A stretch of 64,000 bases of DNA. It comes from Tahibacter soli. Lineage in GTDB: Bacteria > Pseudomonadota > Gammaproteobacteria > Xanthomonadales > Rhodanobacteraceae. Location: NCBI RefSeq assembly GCF_025717065.2, contig NZ_JAOVZO020000020.1, forward strand, positions 372,001 through 436,000, given 5' to 3'. The translations under genes and the position numbers were made by a program. This document shows, piece after piece, positions 26,553-35,927 of this stretch (position 1 is the stretch's first letter; each line of letters begins with the position of its first letter). The notes below the pieces were generated by a model. That model worked only from the letters and a program-made list of their open reading frames with translations, had not been told where the DNA came from and ran no database searches.

Positions 26553-27025
26553 GACTTCGCTCCGACGTCGCGCCGTCCGCCGCTTTTCTCGATGAGGCGC
26601 ACCTCGGCGATCACGATCTCGTGCGACAGCGCCTTGCACATGTCGTACACGGTCAGCGCCGCGACGCTCGCGCCCGTCAGCGCTTCCATCTCGACGCCGG
26701 TCTTGTGCGTCAGCGCGACCTCGCAGCGAATCGCCAGCTCGGTTTCCGACACGAATTCGACGGTGAAATCGCAACGCTCGATCGCGAGCGGATGGCAGAA
26801 AGGAATCAGTTCGTGCGTGCGCTTGGCCGCCATCGTGCCGGCGACGATCGCGGTATCGACGATCGCGCCCTTCTTGCCGCGCATGCCGGTGCGCAACAGT
26901 TCCGCGGCGACGTCGGGCGGAAACCGCACGCGCGCTTGTGCCACCGCGCGGCGCGCGGTGACGGCCTTGTCGCCGACGTCGACCATGCGCGGCCGACCTT
27001 CGGCATCGAGGTGCGTAAGGCTCAT
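26549..27025 (-). CDS. moaC: cyclic pyranopterin monophosphate synthase accessory protein
   Basis: Second enzyme of molybdenum cofactor synthesis, 158 residues, acting with MoaA to make c[30 protein letters not shown] and VYDMCKAL (catalytic Asp and Lys region) are diagnostic. The ATG directly abuts the moaA TAG, with GGAGG a few bases upstream inside moaA. Confidence 0.95.
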   Translation of the reverse strand: MSLTHLDAEGRPRMVDVGDKAVTARRAVAQARVRFPPDVAAELLRTGMRGKKGAIVDTAIVAGTMAAKRTHELIPFCHPLAIERCDFTVEFVSETELAIRCEVALTHKTGVEMEALTGASVAALTVYDMCKALSHEIVIAEVRLIEKSGGRRDVGAKS

Positions 27026-28072
27026 CTATCCTCCGATCGCGAACATTTCGACGCGATGATCGTTGCCGCGCGCGCGTTCGATCGCGCGGCGCTCGCTATA
27101 GCGGTCGTCGCGCGCGGCCCACAGACCCGCGACGGCCGCGCCGATCGCGTCGTCGCCGGCGCCGTCGCGCAACAGCGCGCGCAAATCGAAGCCTTCGTTC
27201 GCGAACAGGCAGGTATACAGTTTTCCGTCGGCCGACAGGCGCGCGCGCGTGCAGTCGCCGCAGAACGGCGCCGTCACGGAACTGATGAAACCGACTTCGC
27301 CGGCGCCGTCGTCGAACGCGTAGCGCTCGGCCACGTCGTGGCGCTGCGCGCGGTCGATCGCGTGCAGCGGCCAGCGTTCGCCGATGCGCGCGACGAGTTC
27401 GGCGCTCGGCACGACCTTGCCGCGCTCCCAGCCGTTGAGCGTGCCGACGTCCATGTATTCGATGAAGCGCACGACGTGCGGCGTGCCGCGAAAGCGCGCG
27501 ACGAGATCGAGCACGCCGTCGTCGTTGATGCCGCGCATGACGACGCAGTTGATCTTGAGCGACGCGTAGCCCGCGCGTTCGGCGGCATCGATCGCCGCGA
27601 GCGCCTCATCGACCTCGCCGCGGCGGCCCGACAGCTGCCGGTAGATCGCCGGATCCAGGCTGTCGAGGCTCAACGTGATGCGCGACAAACCGGCCTCGCG
27701 CAACGCCTCGACGCTGCGCGGCAGCAAGGTGCCGTTCGTCGTCATCGCGATGTCGGCGATGCCCGGCACGTTGGCGAGCCACGACACGAGCTTCGGCAGC
27801 TCCCGGCGCAGCAGCGGCTCGCCGCCGGTCAGGCGCAGCTTGGTCACGCCGAGGCCCGCGAAGATGCCGGTGAGACGCACGATTTCCTCGAACGACAGGC
27901 GTTCGCGCTTGTCGAGAAACGGATGGTGCTCGGGATACTGGTCTTCGGGCAGGCAGTACGGACAGCGGAAATTGCAGCGGTCGACGACCGAAATGCGCAG
28001 ATCGGTCAGCACACGACCGAACGCGTCGCGCGGCGGCGCATCGACCATCTGCAGCGGAATCGCGCGACTCAC
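27026..28072 (-). CDS. moaA: GTP 3',8-cyclase
   Basis: Radical SAM enzyme that starts molybdenum cofactor synthesis from GTP. The N-terminal cluster motif is CNFRCPYC; the C-terminal GTP-binding cluster is FCGDCTR with a further Cys in LYTCLF; the protein ends in the required GG. GTG at 28072 overlaps the stop of the metallo-hydrolase gene (GTGA) and gives 348 residues; ATG at 28048 is an alternative start. Confidence 0.94.
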   Translation of the reverse strand: MSRAIPLQMVDAPPRDAFGRVLTDLRISVVDRCNFRCPYCLPEDQYPEHHPFLDKRERLSFEEIVRLTGIFAGLGVTKLRLTGGEPLLRRELPKLVSWLANVPGIADIAMTTNGTLLPRSVEALREAGLSRITLSLDSLDPAIYRQLSGRRGEVDEALAAIDAAERAGYASLKINCVVMRGINDDGVLDLVARFRGTPHVVRFIEYMDVGTLNGWERGKVVPSAELVARIGERWPLHAIDRAQRHDVAERYAFDDGAGEVGFISSVTAPFCGDCTRARLSADGKLYTCLFANEGFDLRALLRDGAGDDAIGAAVAGLWAARDDRYSERRAIERARGNDHRVEMFAIGG

Positions 28073-28839
28073 GGCGTGCGCGCCGCATCGGCCGGCATCG
28101 GCTCGCTCGCGCGCTTGAGCGCAACGCGCTCGCCGGGCTTCGCGACGCGATAGCCGCGACCGGCCATCGTCGCGCCGTCGGCGGCGCTGCCGTAGTGATA
28201 CAGCACGAGCCGCGAGCGCAGGTCGAGCGGATACTCGCGCTCGATATCGTCGAGCCCGCTGTGCGACGGATTGCCGACGAGGCCGCAGTCGTGCGCGACG
28301 AGTTCGCCGGCGGCGGCGTAGCGGCTGAGCATTTCCGGTATCGGCCGCGTATCGCCGGTCCACACGAAGCTGCCGCGCAGCGCGAGCGCGAACGCGGTGT
28401 CGGGCGCGTGGTGGCGCGCCGCGAACACGTCGAACCACAGATCGTCGAGCCAGAAGCCGCGCGACACCGGCACAAGCCGGAACGCGTCCCAGAAATTCGC
28501 GCCGCCTTCGGCGAGCACGTTCGGATAGTCCGCGACGCGCGCGTGGAGCAGCGGCACGAGCGCCGCGTGCGCGAACACGCGGGTGGCGCCGCGCCGTACG
28601 GTATCGAAATACAGTTTGGTGAACAGCCGCTCGAAGCCGCCGACGTGATCCAGATGCGTATGCGTCACGTAGATCGCCGCGGGCGGCAGGCCGTACGCGT
28701 CGAGATAGCGGCTCAACGTCTCAGGGCCGCAGTCGATGAGGAGCATCGGTTCGCCGTCGCGCTCGATCACGGCGCCGGACGAGCCGAGCTCGACCGCCTG
28801 CGACGAGCCGACACCGAGAAAGCGCAGCGCGAGGTTCAT
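28069..28839 (-). CDS. MBL-fold metallohydrolase, RNase Z-like
   Basis: A 256-residue metallo-beta-lactamase-fold protein. The metal site THTHLDHVGG is intact, with further ligands in RHHAPDT, HDCG and LYHYG. The overall form resembles RNase Z/ElaC-type or PqqB-like hydrolases, but the substrate is unknown. It lies between kdkA and moaA with four-base overlaps at both ends, so it is in one transcription unit with a Kdo kinase and molybdopterin genes. Confidence 0.85.
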   Translation of the reverse strand: MNLALRFLGVGSSQAVELGSSGAVIERDGEPMLLIDCGPETLSRYLDAYGLPPAAIYVTHTHLDHVGGFERLFTKLYFDTVRRGATRVFAHAALVPLLHARVADYPNVLAEGGANFWDAFRLVPVSRGFWLDDLWFDVFAARHHAPDTAFALALRGSFVWTGDTRPIPEMLSRYAAAGELVAHDCGLVGNPSHSGLDDIEREYPLDLRSRLVLYHYGSAADGATMAGRGYRVAKPGERVALKRASEPMPADAARTP

Positions 28840-29585
28840 GTGCGCACACCCCGCTCCGGCGCCCTTGCGGCGTCGGCGCGGCCCATGCGCTCGCCGTAGC
28901 CGCGTTCGAGCGCACTCCAACGCGCGTCGAGATCGCGCGTGCCGATCTTGGCGAGCGAACGCTTCAGGCGCTCGAGGTTTTCGCGCTGCCAGCCGCGTTC
29001 GGGCGCGCGCAGCTCGCCGCGATCGAAGTCGATCAGATACACGCGCTCGTCGGTCAGCATGATGTTGTGCGCATTGAGGTCGGCATGATACGCGCCGGCC
29101 GTGTGAAACTGCGCGATCGCCGTACCGACGCGCCCGAAGGCCGCGGCGTCGGCGCGCTCGGCGGCGAGCCGCTGCGCGAGCGTTTCGCTTTGTGGAATAC
29201 GCCGCATCAGCAGATCGGCGCGATAGAACGGCCCGCTGCGCACGTAGCGCGCGGCAACCGGCACCGGCACCGGCAGTCCGCGCTCGGCGAGCGTCTGCAG
29301 CAGCGCGAACTCGGCAAACGCGCGCGTGCGCGCCTCGCCGGTCCACAGGTATCGGTCGCCGAGCGCGCGCGCGACGAGGCCGCCGCGGCGATAGTGGCGC
29401 AGTACGCATTCGCCGAACGGCGCGCTGACGATGAACGCCGAGCCGCGACCGCCCGCGGGCGTCGACGTGTCGCCGCCGGCACGCCACCAGGACGGCTCGA
29501 ACCAGCCTTCCTGCGCTTGTGCGGCCAGCGACGCGTCGAAGAGAATCGCGCCTTGCGCCGTGATTTGTCGTTGCGCCTTGCTCAT
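28836..29585 (-). CDS. kdkA: 3-deoxy-D-manno-octulosonic acid kinase
   Basis: Lipopolysaccharide core kinase (249 residues) that phosphorylates Kdo at O-4 in the inner core, as in Haemophilus and Xanthomonas. The protein-kinase-like catalytic motif is YHADLNAHNIML and the metal-binding motif is LIDFDRGE. It is divergent from the heptosyltransferase, with only 55 bases between, and its stop overlaps the next start (ATGA). Confidence 0.92.
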   Translation of the reverse strand: MSKAQRQITAQGAILFDASLAAQAQEGWFEPSWWRAGGDTSTPAGGRGSAFIVSAPFGECVLRHYRRGGLVARALGDRYLWTGEARTRAFAEFALLQTLAERGLPVPVPVAARYVRSGPFYRADLLMRRIPQSETLAQRLAAERADAAAFGRVGTAIAQFHTAGAYHADLNAHNIMLTDERVYLIDFDRGELRAPERGWQRENLERLKRSLAKIGTRDLDARWSALERGYGERMGRADAARAPERGVRT

Positions 29586-29640
29586 CGGGTCTTACATCGC
29601 GTCCACAGCGCGCATTTCAACCGAATTCCAGGCATTCGTC

Positions 29641-30699
29641 ATGTCCCCACCGGCACCGCCCGCGCCCGAATCCCTGTGCCTGCTGCGTACGTCCGCGCTG
29701 GGCGACGTCACGCACGTCGTGCCGCTCGTGCGCACGATCGCGCGCGCGTGGCCGCAAACGCGCGTCACCTGGATCGTCGGCAAGCTCGAGGCGCGGCTCG
29801 TGGGCGACCTCGAAGGCGTCGAATTCGTGATTTTCGACAAGGCCAAAGGCTTCGCCGGCTATGCCGAACTGCGCCGCCGTCTCGCCGGCCGGCGCTTCGA
29901 CGCGCTGCTGCACATGCAGGTCGCGCTGCGATCGAACCTCGTCAGCGCGCTCGTACGTGCGCCCGTCCGCATCGGCTACGACGCCGCGCGCGCGAAGGAC
30001 CTGCACGGCCTGTTCGTCAACCGGCGCATTCCGGCGCGCGGCGGCGAACACGTGCTCGACGCGATCGGCAGCTTCGTCGAACCGCTGGGACTGAAACAGA
30101 CCGACGTGCGCTGGGACATTCCGATACCGCCGGCCGCGCACGAATTCGCGCAGACGCACCTGCCGGGCGATACGCCGACGCTGCTCGTGAGTCCGTGTTC
30201 GAGCCATCGCCTGCGCAACTGGCGACCGGAGCGCTACGCCGCCGCGATGGATCACGCGGCGACGCGGCACGGCATGCGCATCGCACTGTGCGGCGGGCCG
30301 AGCGCCTACGAGCGGCAGTTCGGCGACGAGATCCTCGCGCGCGTGAAGCAATGCGCGCCGATCGATCTGATCGGCAAGGACACGCTCAAGCAGCTGCTCG
30401 CGCTGCTGCGCCGCGCGAGCCTGGTGCTGACGCCCGATTCGGGTCCGATGCACATCGCCAACGCGGTCGGCACGCCGGTGCTCGGCCTGCATGCGGCGAG
30501 CAATCCCGCGCGCTCGGGACCGTATTCGGACCGGCGCTGGTGCGTCGACCGCTACGACGACGCGGCACGCAAGTTCCGCGGCAAGCCGGCCGCGGAACTG
30601 CCCTGGGGCACGAAGATCGAACACGACGGCGTGATGGATCTCGTCGCGCTCGACGACGTCGTCGAGCGGCTGGACGCGTTCGCCGCTCAGTTGCGGTAG
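29641..30699 (+). CDS. lipopolysaccharide heptosyltransferase family protein (GT9)
   Basis: A 352-residue GT-B glycosyltransferase of family 9. RTSALGDVTHVVPLVRTI at the N-terminus and LLVSPCSSHRLRNWRPERY, then LVLTPDSGPMHIANAVGTPVLGLH, are the WaaC/WaaF/WaaQ donor-binding signatures. It should add a heptose or related sugar to the LPS inner core. ATG at 29641 was chosen because it starts directly before the family N-terminus. Next to kdkA on the opposite strand, which fits core assembly. Confidence 0.88.
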   Translation: MSPPAPPAPESLCLLRTSALGDVTHVVPLVRTIARAWPQTRVTWIVGKLEARLVGDLEGVEFVIFDKAKGFAGYAELRRRLAGRRFDALLHMQVALRSNLVSALVRAPVRIGYDAARAKDLHGLFVNRRIPARGGEHVLDAIGSFVEPLGLKQTDVRWDIPIPPAAHEFAQTHLPGDTPTLLVSPCSSHRLRNWRPERYAAAMDHAATRHGMRIALCGGPSAYERQFGDEILARVKQCAPIDLIGKDTLKQLLALLRRASLVLTPDSGPMHIANAVGTPVLGLHAASNPARSGPYSDRRWCVDRYDDAARKFRGKPAAELPWGTKIEHDGVMDLVALDDVVERLDAFAAQLR

Positions 30700-30702
30700 C
30701 CG

Positions 30703-31098
30703 TCAGGCCTTGTAGTTCTGATACGACTTCTCTTCGATCAGCTGCGAGCCGAGCTTGACGTTGATCTCGCGCTTGACCGCGGCGCGGTCGTCGTTCTGGA
30801 AATACACCGCGCGCGCCAGTTCGATGAATTCGGCGTCGAACGCCTGTGCTTTTTCCTTGAGACGGATGCGGTCTTCGATGTCCCACAGCGTCTGGTTGAC
30901 GTGCTTCAAGCGCGCGCGCTCGTCGGCGATGTCGACGGCGCAGATCGGGTCGGCGGCCCAGATCGCGTTGAGGAGATCGAGCTCCTTGCGCACGTTCGCG
31001 AGCTTGGCGGGGTCGGCGATCCGTTCGGACTTGATCTCCAGGATCGTGATCTTGTCGATCAGTTCGCCGTGAGAGATCGGTGTGGTGATGAGGGACAT
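30703..31098 (-). CDS. DUF6165 family protein
   Basis: A 131-residue protein without an assigned function, matching a small conserved family (MSLITTPISHGELIDKITILE at the start, NQTLWDIEDRIR in the middle). Homologues are often found beside LPS core or capsule glycosyltransferases, and here it converges on the heptosyltransferase gene with three bases between stops. Cytoplasmic, alpha-helical, no catalytic motif visible. Confidence 0.75.
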   Translation of the reverse strand: MSLITTPISHGELIDKITILEIKSERIADPAKLANVRKELDLLNAIWAADPICAVDIADERARLKHVNQTLWDIEDRIRLKEKAQAFDAEFIELARAVYFQNDDRAAVKREINVKLGSQLIEEKSYQNYKA

Positions 31099-31147
31099 GA
31101 CGGCCTCGTCGTGACGGGCGCGCAGTGTAGCCGAGCGCGGGACGCGG

Positions 31148-31178
31148 AAAAACGAACGCCCCCGTCTGGCGGGGGCGT
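31148..31178 (-). terminator. Rho-independent terminator of tRNA-Ser(CGA)
   Basis: A 9-bp GC-rich stem (31156-31164 with 31170-31178) followed on the minus strand by TTCGTTTTT, eleven bases after the tRNA 3' end. Confidence 0.85.
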
Positions 31179-31187
31179 CCGGTACTG

Positions 31188-31278
<91 letters not shown>

Positions 31279-31597
31279 GAACCGTTGCCGCAACGGCGGT
31301 AAAGCCGCTGCGTCGGATTCGTCTCGCCGGGTCGTCGGCGAGGGCCGCGAATAATACGGGTAGCCGCGTCCGGATACAACGGGTCCGGGCGAATCGATGC
31401 AACGAACGTATCCGCGGCCCCGTACTTGCGAGCCGCCGCGAGAAGAACGTGCGGCAAGTCCGCGTTGCGGCTTGCCTTGCGACCGCGCGCGGCGGCATCC
31501 TATGGTCAGGTTCGTTTTTCGCATGCGCCGGCGTTCACATTGACGCCTTCGCGATGCGTTGGCGATGGCCACCTAAGGACCTGGACAGGCTTCGCGC
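31279..31597. other. 319-bp stretch between tRNA-Ser(CGA) and the PP2C gene
   Basis: Holds the tRNA promoter at 31351-31379 and nothing else recognisable. The open frames across it have no ribosome-binding site and no recognisable protein. Confidence 0.5.
31351..31379 (-). promoter_or_regulatory. promoter of tRNA-Ser(CGA)
   Basis: TTGTAT (31374-31379) and TATTAT (31351-31356) on the minus strand with 17 bases between, 73 bases before the tRNA. Confidence 0.55.
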
Positions 31598-32299
31598 ATG
31601 ATCGAATTCGGACACAGCTCGCACGTCGGCCTCCGGCGCGAGCACAACGAAGACACCTACTACGCCGATCCGGAACTCGGCCTGTGGCTGGTGGCCGACG
31701 GCATGGGCGGACACGAACACGGCGAGGTCGCCAGCGCGATCGCGCGCGACACGCTCGTCGACGAGGTGCGCAAAGGCACGCCGATCGGCCGCGCGATCCA
31801 GCTCGCGGACGAGGAAATCATCCGCCATTCGAGCCGGCGCGCCGAAGCGCTGCCGATGGGCACGACGGTCGCGGCGGTGCGCATGCACGGCGACGACTTC
31901 GACATGGCCTGGGTCGGCGACAGCCGCGTATACGTGTGGAACGGCGAACTGCGCCAGCTGTCGCAGGATCACTCGTACGTGCAGGAACTGATCGAACAGG
32001 GCGCGATCACGGCCGAGCAGGCGCGCACGCATCCGCATCGCAATGTCGTGACGCAGGCGCTGGGCGTGACCGATCCGCAAAGCCTGCGCGTCGAAACGAT
32101 CAAGGGCACGTTGAAGCCCGGCATGCAGATTCTCTTGTGCAGCGACGGCCTGACCGAAGAAGTGGAAGACGCGAGAATCGACAAGGTGCTGGCACGCGCC
32201 GACCTGTCGGCGCAGGAATGCGTCGATCACCTGATACTCGCGGCGCTCGACGGCGGCGGGTCGGACAACGTCACGGTGATTCTGATCCGGCGGCGATAG
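31598..32299 (+). CDS. PP2C-type serine/threonine phosphatase
   Basis: A 233-residue soluble protein phosphatase of the PPM/Stp1 group. Metal-binding motifs are VGLRREHNEDTYY, VADGMGGHEHGE, MAWVGDSRVYVW, LLCSDGLTEEV and GGSDNVTVIL. Such enzymes reverse Hanks-type kinase phosphorylation. No cognate kinase gene lies in the window. Bacterial orthologues also occur with type VI secretion and FHA proteins, but none are here. Confidence 0.93.
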   Translation: MIEFGHSSHVGLRREHNEDTYYADPELGLWLVADGMGGHEHGEVASAIARDTLVDEVRKGTPIGRAIQLADEEIIRHSSRRAEALPMGTTVAAVRMHGDDFDMAWVGDSRVYVWNGELRQLSQDHSYVQELIEQGAITAEQARTHPHRNVVTQALGVTDPQSLRVETIKGTLKPGMQILLCSDGLTEEVEDARIDKVLARADLSAQECVDHLILAALDGGGSDNVTVILIRRR

Positions 32300-32308
32300 C
32301 GGCTCGAG

Positions 32309-32443
32309 CCCTCTCTCCCGACCCCGTCGGGGGAGAGGGTTGGGTGAGGGGGCGACGCCGAGTGCTGCCTCGATCTAAACGAAGCACGATACGTCGCCCC
32401 CCTCACCCCAGCCCTCTCCCCCAAGCAAGCTTGGGGGAGAGGG
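32309..32443. repeat. paired-palindrome intergenic element, copy 2
   Basis: Between the PP2C and cytochrome genes, which converge. Left hairpin 32309-32321 with 32327-32339 (13 bp, one mismatch); right hairpin 32412-32426 with 32429-32443 (15 bp, perfect). The inner arms GGGTGAGGGGGCGACG (32342-32357) and CGTCGCCCCCCTCACCC (32392-32408) also pair. The architecture and arm sequences match copy 1 at 7424-7607. Confidence 0.87.
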
Positions 32444-32452
32444 TGCAAAGCG

Positions 32453-33769
32453 CTACGGCGCCGCGGCCCTCACCGCCTTGAGCGCGCTCTGGAAGCTCGC
32501 CATGGAATAGCTGTTCTCGTTCTTGAGCGTCGCGTACGCCGCGTCGAGCTTCGCCTTGAGCGCATCGGCCTTGCCCTTGTCGATCGCGCCGGAATTCTCG
32601 TAGGCGACGACCACCGACTGCGCCGCCATCACCGCCTGCTCGGCCGCGTCGTAGTCGCGGTATTCGCCGCGTGCGGCGTCCGCTTCGATGTCGGCGAGGA
32701 TCGTCGTCAGGCTCGCCGCGTCGAACGATGCCGCGGCGACGCGAGGCACGAGTTCGTCCAGCGTCGCACGCAGGCGGCGCGCGGCCGCGAGCGTCGCGTC
32801 GCGGCTTTCCGTGGTGGCCCGGTGCAGCGCGCGCGTTTCGTCGAGCACGCGTTTGGCCGCCGTCTTGTCGACCGCGGCCAGCACGTGGCGGAACATCACG
32901 AGATTCGCGTCGTACAGGCGCACCACGCCGGGTCCCAGGCCGGTACCCTGGCGCGGCCCCCAGCTCTTGTCCGACATGCGCTTGTGGCAGGCATAACAAT
33001 TGAACAATACCAGTTCGGGAAAAATCCCCTGCCAGCCGGCCTTGGGATCGGTCAGCTGGTCGATCAGGTTGGTCGCGGCGACGCCCTGACCGACCGCCCA
33101 GTCGCGCACGCCGTTCCATTCGCCCTTGCGCTCGATCCAGTCCTTGTCGATCGCGTAGTGCGGGCGACCGAGCCAGGTGAACGTGTCGAGTTCGAACGCG
33201 AGCCGCGGATGCCCCGCGCCCATGATCCGGTGCGTGATCATCCGGTCGCGCGTGCCCATGTGGCACGACAGGCACAGTTCGGCGCGCCTGACCGGATCTT
33301 CGGTCGGGTACAGCCCCTTGTCGACGCTGTCGGCGTGCTTGACCGACTTGTCCGCGTGCGAGTTGAGCCAGTTCTCGGCGCCGCCGTGGCACGCCTCGCA
33401 GCCGACGCCGTCGCTGAGCTGGAACCGCTCGCCCCGTCGGTCGGCCGCGATGTTGTCGGCGTGGCAGTCGAGGCAGACCTTCGCCTGCGTCGCCTCGCCG
33501 ATGCCGAGTTTGCGCGCGATGTCCTTCGACGCCGCGTTCGACAGCGTCGCGTAGGCCTTCGCGTGCGGATCGGTTTCCTGCCAGATCGCAAACTCGTTCT
33601 GCTGCACGTGCGAGTCGCGAAATACCTGCGATGCACCGTGGCAGACGCTGTTGGAACAGCTCGCGACGCCCAGGTGCTTGTGCGCATAGATCGCGTCGAC
33701 CGCCGTGGCGGCGGCAAACGCGGACCAGCAAAGCATGAATACTGCAACGATCCAGGTACGCAGTCTCAT
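32453..33769 (-). CDS. periplasmic pentaheme c-type cytochrome
   Basis: A 438-residue exported multiheme cytochrome. The N-terminus is a Sec signal (RTWIVAVFMLCWSAFAAATA). Five heme attachment sites are visible: one CX4CH (C38-SNSV-C43-H44) and four CXXCH (C99/C102, C124/C127, C166/C169, C258/C261). The heme region resembles cytochrome c554-type proteins; residues 270-438 are helical and heme-free. ATG at 33769 was preferred over TTG at 33775. Electron donor and acceptor are unknown and no redox partner gene is adjacent. Confidence 0.85.
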   Translation of the reverse strand: MRLRTWIVAVFMLCWSAFAAATAVDAIYAHKHLGVASCSNSVCHGASQVFRDSHVQQNEFAIWQETDPHAKAYATLSNAASKDIARKLGIGEATQAKVCLDCHADNIAADRRGERFQLSDGVGCEACHGGAENWLNSHADKSVKHADSVDKGLYPTEDPVRRAELCLSCHMGTRDRMITHRIMGAGHPRLAFELDTFTWLGRPHYAIDKDWIERKGEWNGVRDWAVGQGVAATNLIDQLTDPKAGWQGIFPELVLFNCYACHKRMSDKSWGPRQGTGLGPGVVRLYDANLVMFRHVLAAVDKTAAKRVLDETRALHRATTESRDATLAAARRLRATLDELVPRVAAASFDAASLTTILADIEADAARGEYRDYDAAEQAVMAAQSVVVAYENSGAIDKGKADALKAKLDAAYATLKNENSYSMASFQSALKAVRAAAP

Positions 33770-33882
33770 CGCCAAATCTCCCCAGTTCGGCGAACGCCCG
33801 GCGGCGGCTAGGCGTGCGGCCCCCTTATGCTACTGGAAATCGATGCAACCGGCTTGACGATCGACGCGCCGGCCGCGCGCGA

Positions 33883-34611
33883 CTACGCCGCGTCGCTGCG
33901 CGGTTCGAGCCGGCGCCACACCGCGGCGCCCTTGCTCGCCTTGTCGATCGCGGCGATGCGCGCGTCGTGCGCGGCGAGTTCGTCGGCATTCGCGCAGCGA
34001 ACGGCCAGCGCCGGGCGCTGCGCCGGACGCAGGCCGACGACGTCGCTGCGCGTCTCGACCGCGACCGGCTCGGACGCGAAGTCGAGCGCGCCCTGCCCGG
34101 CCGTCATCGCGAGATAGACGTCGGCGAGGATCTGCGCGTCGAGCAGCGCGCCGTGCAGCTCGCGATGGCTGTTGTCGATGTCCAGGCGCTTGCACAGCGC
34201 GTCGAGGCTGTTGCGCTGGCCGGGGAACATCTCGCGCGCCAGCGCGAGCGTGTCGAGCACGGTCACGTAGTCGGTGATGCGGCCGTACTGCGGCCCCAGC
34301 CGCGCGAGCTCGGCGTTCAGAAAGCCGAGATCGAATGCGGCATTGTGGATAATGAGTTCCGCGCCGCGGACGAATTCGATGAACTCGTCGACGACGTCGG
34401 CGAAGCGCGGCTTGTCGGCCAGGAACTCCGCGCTGATGCCGTGCACCGCCTGCGCGCCGGCGTCGATCTCGCGATCGGGATTGAGATAGCGATGAAACTG
34501 CCCGCCGCTGACGCGGCGCGACAGCAGTTCGACGCAGCCGAGTTCGATCAGGCGGTGGCCGCGCACGGCGTCCAGGCCGGTGGTTTCGGTGTCGAGGATG
34601 ATCTGCCGCAC
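33883..34611 (-). CDS. dnaQ: DNA polymerase III epsilon subunit (3'-5' proofreading exonuclease)
   Basis: Proofreading subunit of the replicase, 242 residues. DEDDh motifs are visible: LDTETTGL (Exo I), HNAAFDLGFLN (Exo II) and HGALLDAQILADVYL (Exo III, His before Asp). The start is GTG at 34611, sharing one base with the rnhA stop (TAGTG). Confidence 0.95.
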   Translation of the reverse strand: MRQIILDTETTGLDAVRGHRLIELGCVELLSRRVSGGQFHRYLNPDREIDAGAQAVHGISAEFLADKPRFADVVDEFIEFVRGAELIIHNAAFDLGFLNAELARLGPQYGRITDYVTVLDTLALAREMFPGQRNSLDALCKRLDIDNSHRELHGALLDAQILADVYLAMTAGQGALDFASEPVAVETRSDVVGLRPAQRPALAVRCANADELAAHDARIAAIDKASKGAAVWRRLEPRSDAA

Positions 34612-35078
34612 TATGCGTTTCCTGTCTGGGTTACACCGGTCTGCGTGGCGGCCGCGATGCGGGCCGCTTCGTCGACGCGTTCGTTGTCTTCGTGACCGGA
34701 GTGGCCGCGCGTCCAGAACCATTCCACCTGATGCGGCGCGGTCGCCCGGATCAGCCGTTCCCACAGGTCCTGGTTCTTGACCGGTTTCTTGTCCGACGTG
34801 CGCCAGCCGTTCGCCTGCCAGCGCGCGACCCATTGCTGGATGCCCTGCTTGACGTACTGCGAATCGGTGGTGATGCGCACGAGGCACGGCCGCGTCAGCG
34901 CCTCGAGCGCGGCGATCGCGCCCATGAGCTCCATGCGGTTGTTCGTCGTGTCGGCGTCGGCGCCGGAAATCAGTTTTTCGATTTTTCCGTAACGCAGCAG
35001 CGCCGCCCAGCCGCCGGGACCGGGATTGCCCAGGCACGCGCCGTCGGTGAATACGTCGACCGTCTGCCGCTCGCTCAT
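34611..35078 (-). CDS. rnhA: ribonuclease HI
   Basis: Degrades RNA in RNA-DNA hybrids. The 155-residue protein has [15 protein letters not shown] (first Asp), NRMELMGAI (Glu), TTDSQYV (Asp) and [13 protein letters not shown] (His, Asp). The order methyltransferase-rnhA-dnaQ, opposite gloB, is conserved in gammaproteobacteria. Its ATG overlaps the methyltransferase stop. Confidence 0.96.
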   Translation of the reverse strand: MSERQTVDVFTDGACLGNPGPGGWAALLRYGKIEKLISGADADTTNNRMELMGAIAALEALTRPCLVRITTDSQYVKQGIQQWVARWQANGWRTSDKKPVKNQDLWERLIRATAPHQVEWFWTRGHSGHEDNERVDEAARIAAATQTGVTQTGNA

Positions 35079-35785
35079 GCGGACGTTCTTTGCGTGCCCG
35101 ACGCGAGCGCGCCGACGGCGCGCGCGCGCTGCGCGGCCTTGCGCGCGATCAACGTCGGCCCGAGCGAGCGCTTGCGCGCGAGCAGCAACCAGCTCGGCCG
35201 CAGCGGCGCCAGCGCCTTCTTCACGAGCGGCGGCGGCACGCGACCGCTCGCGTCCACACGCGGCCACAAAGGGCCCAGACGCCGGCACGCGTAGGTGTCG
35301 ACGCCGGCGTCGGCGAGCGCTTCGCGCCAGATCCAGGCGGGATCGGACTTGAGCGCCGCGGCGCCGCGAAACTGCTGCCAGGCGATCCACGGCCGCCATG
35401 CGCCGAACGGCTGGAAGCCGAGCACCATGAGGATGCCGCCGGGTTCCACGACGCGTGCGATTTCGCTGCGGAACGCCTCGGGCTCGGCGACCGCCTCGGC
35501 CGCGTGCTGCGCCAGCACGAGGCGGAAGCTCGCATCGACGAACGGCAGGCTCGACGGCTCGCAGTCGACGTCGCCGGCCAGCCGCGACGGCGCCGCGACG
35601 TGCAACCGAACGAGCCCGCCGAGCATCGGAGCCGAAGGCGCTTCCGGGGCCGCGGCGTGCGCGCGCACGACGAGCCCCTGGCGGCCGAAGACGCCGGCGA
35701 GTTCCGGCGCGAGCGAACGCAGCTCGTCGCCGAGCAGGCGCCGCACGGCGTCGGCGGCAAACAGATTGGGAGCATTGTTCGACAT
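35075..35785 (-). CDS. SAM-dependent methyltransferase, YafS-like
   Basis: A 236-residue class I methyltransferase with a degenerate glycine loop; the family portion [20 protein letters not shown] and [16 protein letters not shown] is clear. It occupies the position of yafS, between gloB and rnhA. The substrate is unknown. ATG at 35785 is used; it diverges from gloB with 142 bases between. Confidence 0.83.
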   Translation of the reverse strand: MSNNAPNLFAADAVRRLLGDELRSLAPELAGVFGRQGLVVRAHAAAPEAPSAPMLGGLVRLHVAAPSRLAGDVDCEPSSLPFVDASFRLVLAQHAAEAVAEPEAFRSEIARVVEPGGILMVLGFQPFGAWRPWIAWQQFRGAAALKSDPAWIWREALADAGVDTYACRRLGPLWPRVDASGRVPPPLVKKALAPLRPSWLLLARKRSLGPTLIARKAAQRARAVGALASGTQRTSA

Positions 35786-35927
35786 GCGCGAACCGGCTGC
35801 GGTGATCTTGCGATTTTGCGCCAAAACCCCGGCGCTTGTCCGCGCCGGCCGTTCGTTAAGTCCGGTTAACGACGGTCGGCGAGCCGGTCAGTATAGTCCC
35901 GCTCCGCTCCCCAGCCGGTGCCGCGCC

